NCBI GenBank assembly: GCA_903890265.1
Contig: CAITAM010000130.1
Location: forward strand, 1 to 5,869
DNA length: 5,869 nucleotides
Direction of reading: 5' to 3'
Origin: an uncultured Pseudomonadota bacterium
Lineage (GTDB): Bacteria > Pseudomonadota > Gammaproteobacteria > Steroidobacterales > Steroidobacteraceae
Shown here: positions 5,633 to 5,869 of the stretch, piece after piece
Numbering within the stretch: the stretch's first letter is position 1
Layout of the letters: each line of letters starts with the position of its first letter
Position numbers and translations under genes: made by a program
Notes under the pieces: model-generated
The model's database searches: none
What the model was told of the DNA's origin: nothing
What the model saw: the letters and a program-made list of their open reading frames with translations, nothing else

Positions 5633-5869
5633 TCAGAACACGCGCAGCCTGAAGCCCGCCAGGCGCAGAAACTCCACTTCCTGGCTGAGGTCCGCCACCG
5701 ACAGCGGATGTTCCTTGAGCCAGCCGCGCGGAAAGTGCACCTCGAGCGAGCGCGACCGGCCAACGAGGCGGATCGGCGGCAGCGGCGCCCGCGAGCGGCC
5801 CCGGTGCAGCACGACCGCGAGGCGCAGCAGGACGATCAGCGGCAGCGCCCGGTTGTGCCACGGTGGCAG
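5633..5869 (-). CDS. ppx: Exopolyphosphatase (Ppx/GppA family), C-terminal part
   Basis: The last 78 codons of a protein read on the - strand from the right edge to a TGA at 5633-5635; the 5' part lies outside the window. Ppx removes terminal phosphates from polyphosphate; the related GppA also hydrolyses pppGpp. Seen: WHNRALPLIVLLRLAVVLHRG (fragment residues 4-24), a helix of the C-terminal HD-like domain; then VHFPRGWLKEHPL (44-56) and the ending DLSQEVEFLRLAGFRLRVF (60-78). These match my knowledge of the C-termini of gammaproteobacterial, Pseudomonas-type Ppx proteins. The N-terminal ASKHA ATPase-like catalytic domain cannot be seen. Ppx is preferred over GppA because of these end motifs and the ppk1 gene 2 kb away, but the fragment alone does not exclude GppA. 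Confidence 0.85.
   Translation of the reverse strand: MPPWHNRALPLIVLLRLAVVLHRGRSRAPLPPIRLVGRSRSLEVHFPRGWLKEHPLSVADLSQEVEFLRLAGFRLRVF

Noticed and set aside
4702..5652. Open reading frame of 316 codons on the + strand across the methyltransferase gene
   Set aside because: It runs antisense to the methyltransferase, whose motif I and post-motifs are clear, and it shows no domain of its own.
5542..5763. N-terminal extension of the methyltransferase to an ATG-class start at 5763
   Set aside because: The extra 74 residues are Arg/Cys-rich, overlap the end of ppx in another frame, and precede a normal-length methyltransferase that has its own start at 5541.

Overview
The window is very GC-rich, gene-dense bacterial chromosomal DNA with strong G/C preference at third codon positions. 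The gene set (OapA/MepM-type M23 peptidase next to anmK, a 691-residue Ppk1 that keeps the E. coli residue spacing, and a Pseudomonas-like Ppx C-terminus) points to a high-GC gammaproteobacterium. This assignment is inferred from protein resemblance and gene order; no marker RNA is present.

Layout. On the + strand, the left edge holds the catalytic end of an M23 peptidoglycan endopeptidase (2-313). The peptidoglycan-recycling kinase anmK follows 14 bases later (328-1437). After a 99-base gap come ppk1 (1537-3612) and, 10 bases on, a photolyase-like flavoprotein gene (3623-4864). A 56-base gap with two small hairpins separates this block from genes on the - strand: a class I SAM methyltransferase (5541 down to 4921) and, 91 bases upstream of it, the C-terminal 78 codons of an exopolyphosphatase of the Ppx/GppA family that runs off the right edge. 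No stretch above 100 bases lacks a gene. I saw no tRNA, rRNA, CRISPR array, insertion sequence or transfer signature.

How the genes fit together. The first pair acts on cell-wall turnover: M23 enzymes cut cross-linked peptides, and AnmK phosphorylates the anhydroMurNAc released during recycling. The second theme is polyphosphate: Ppk1 makes it and Ppx degrades it. The two genes converge and are separated by the photolyase-like gene and the methyltransferase.

The most unusual object is the photolyase-like protein. Its FAD-binding catalytic domain is N-terminal with almost all key residues intact. The following ~165 residues align without gaps in two blocks to the alpha/beta antenna domain that normally precedes it, and end in a segment resembling the normal inter-domain linker. 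I read this as a circularly permuted photolyase with inverted domain order.
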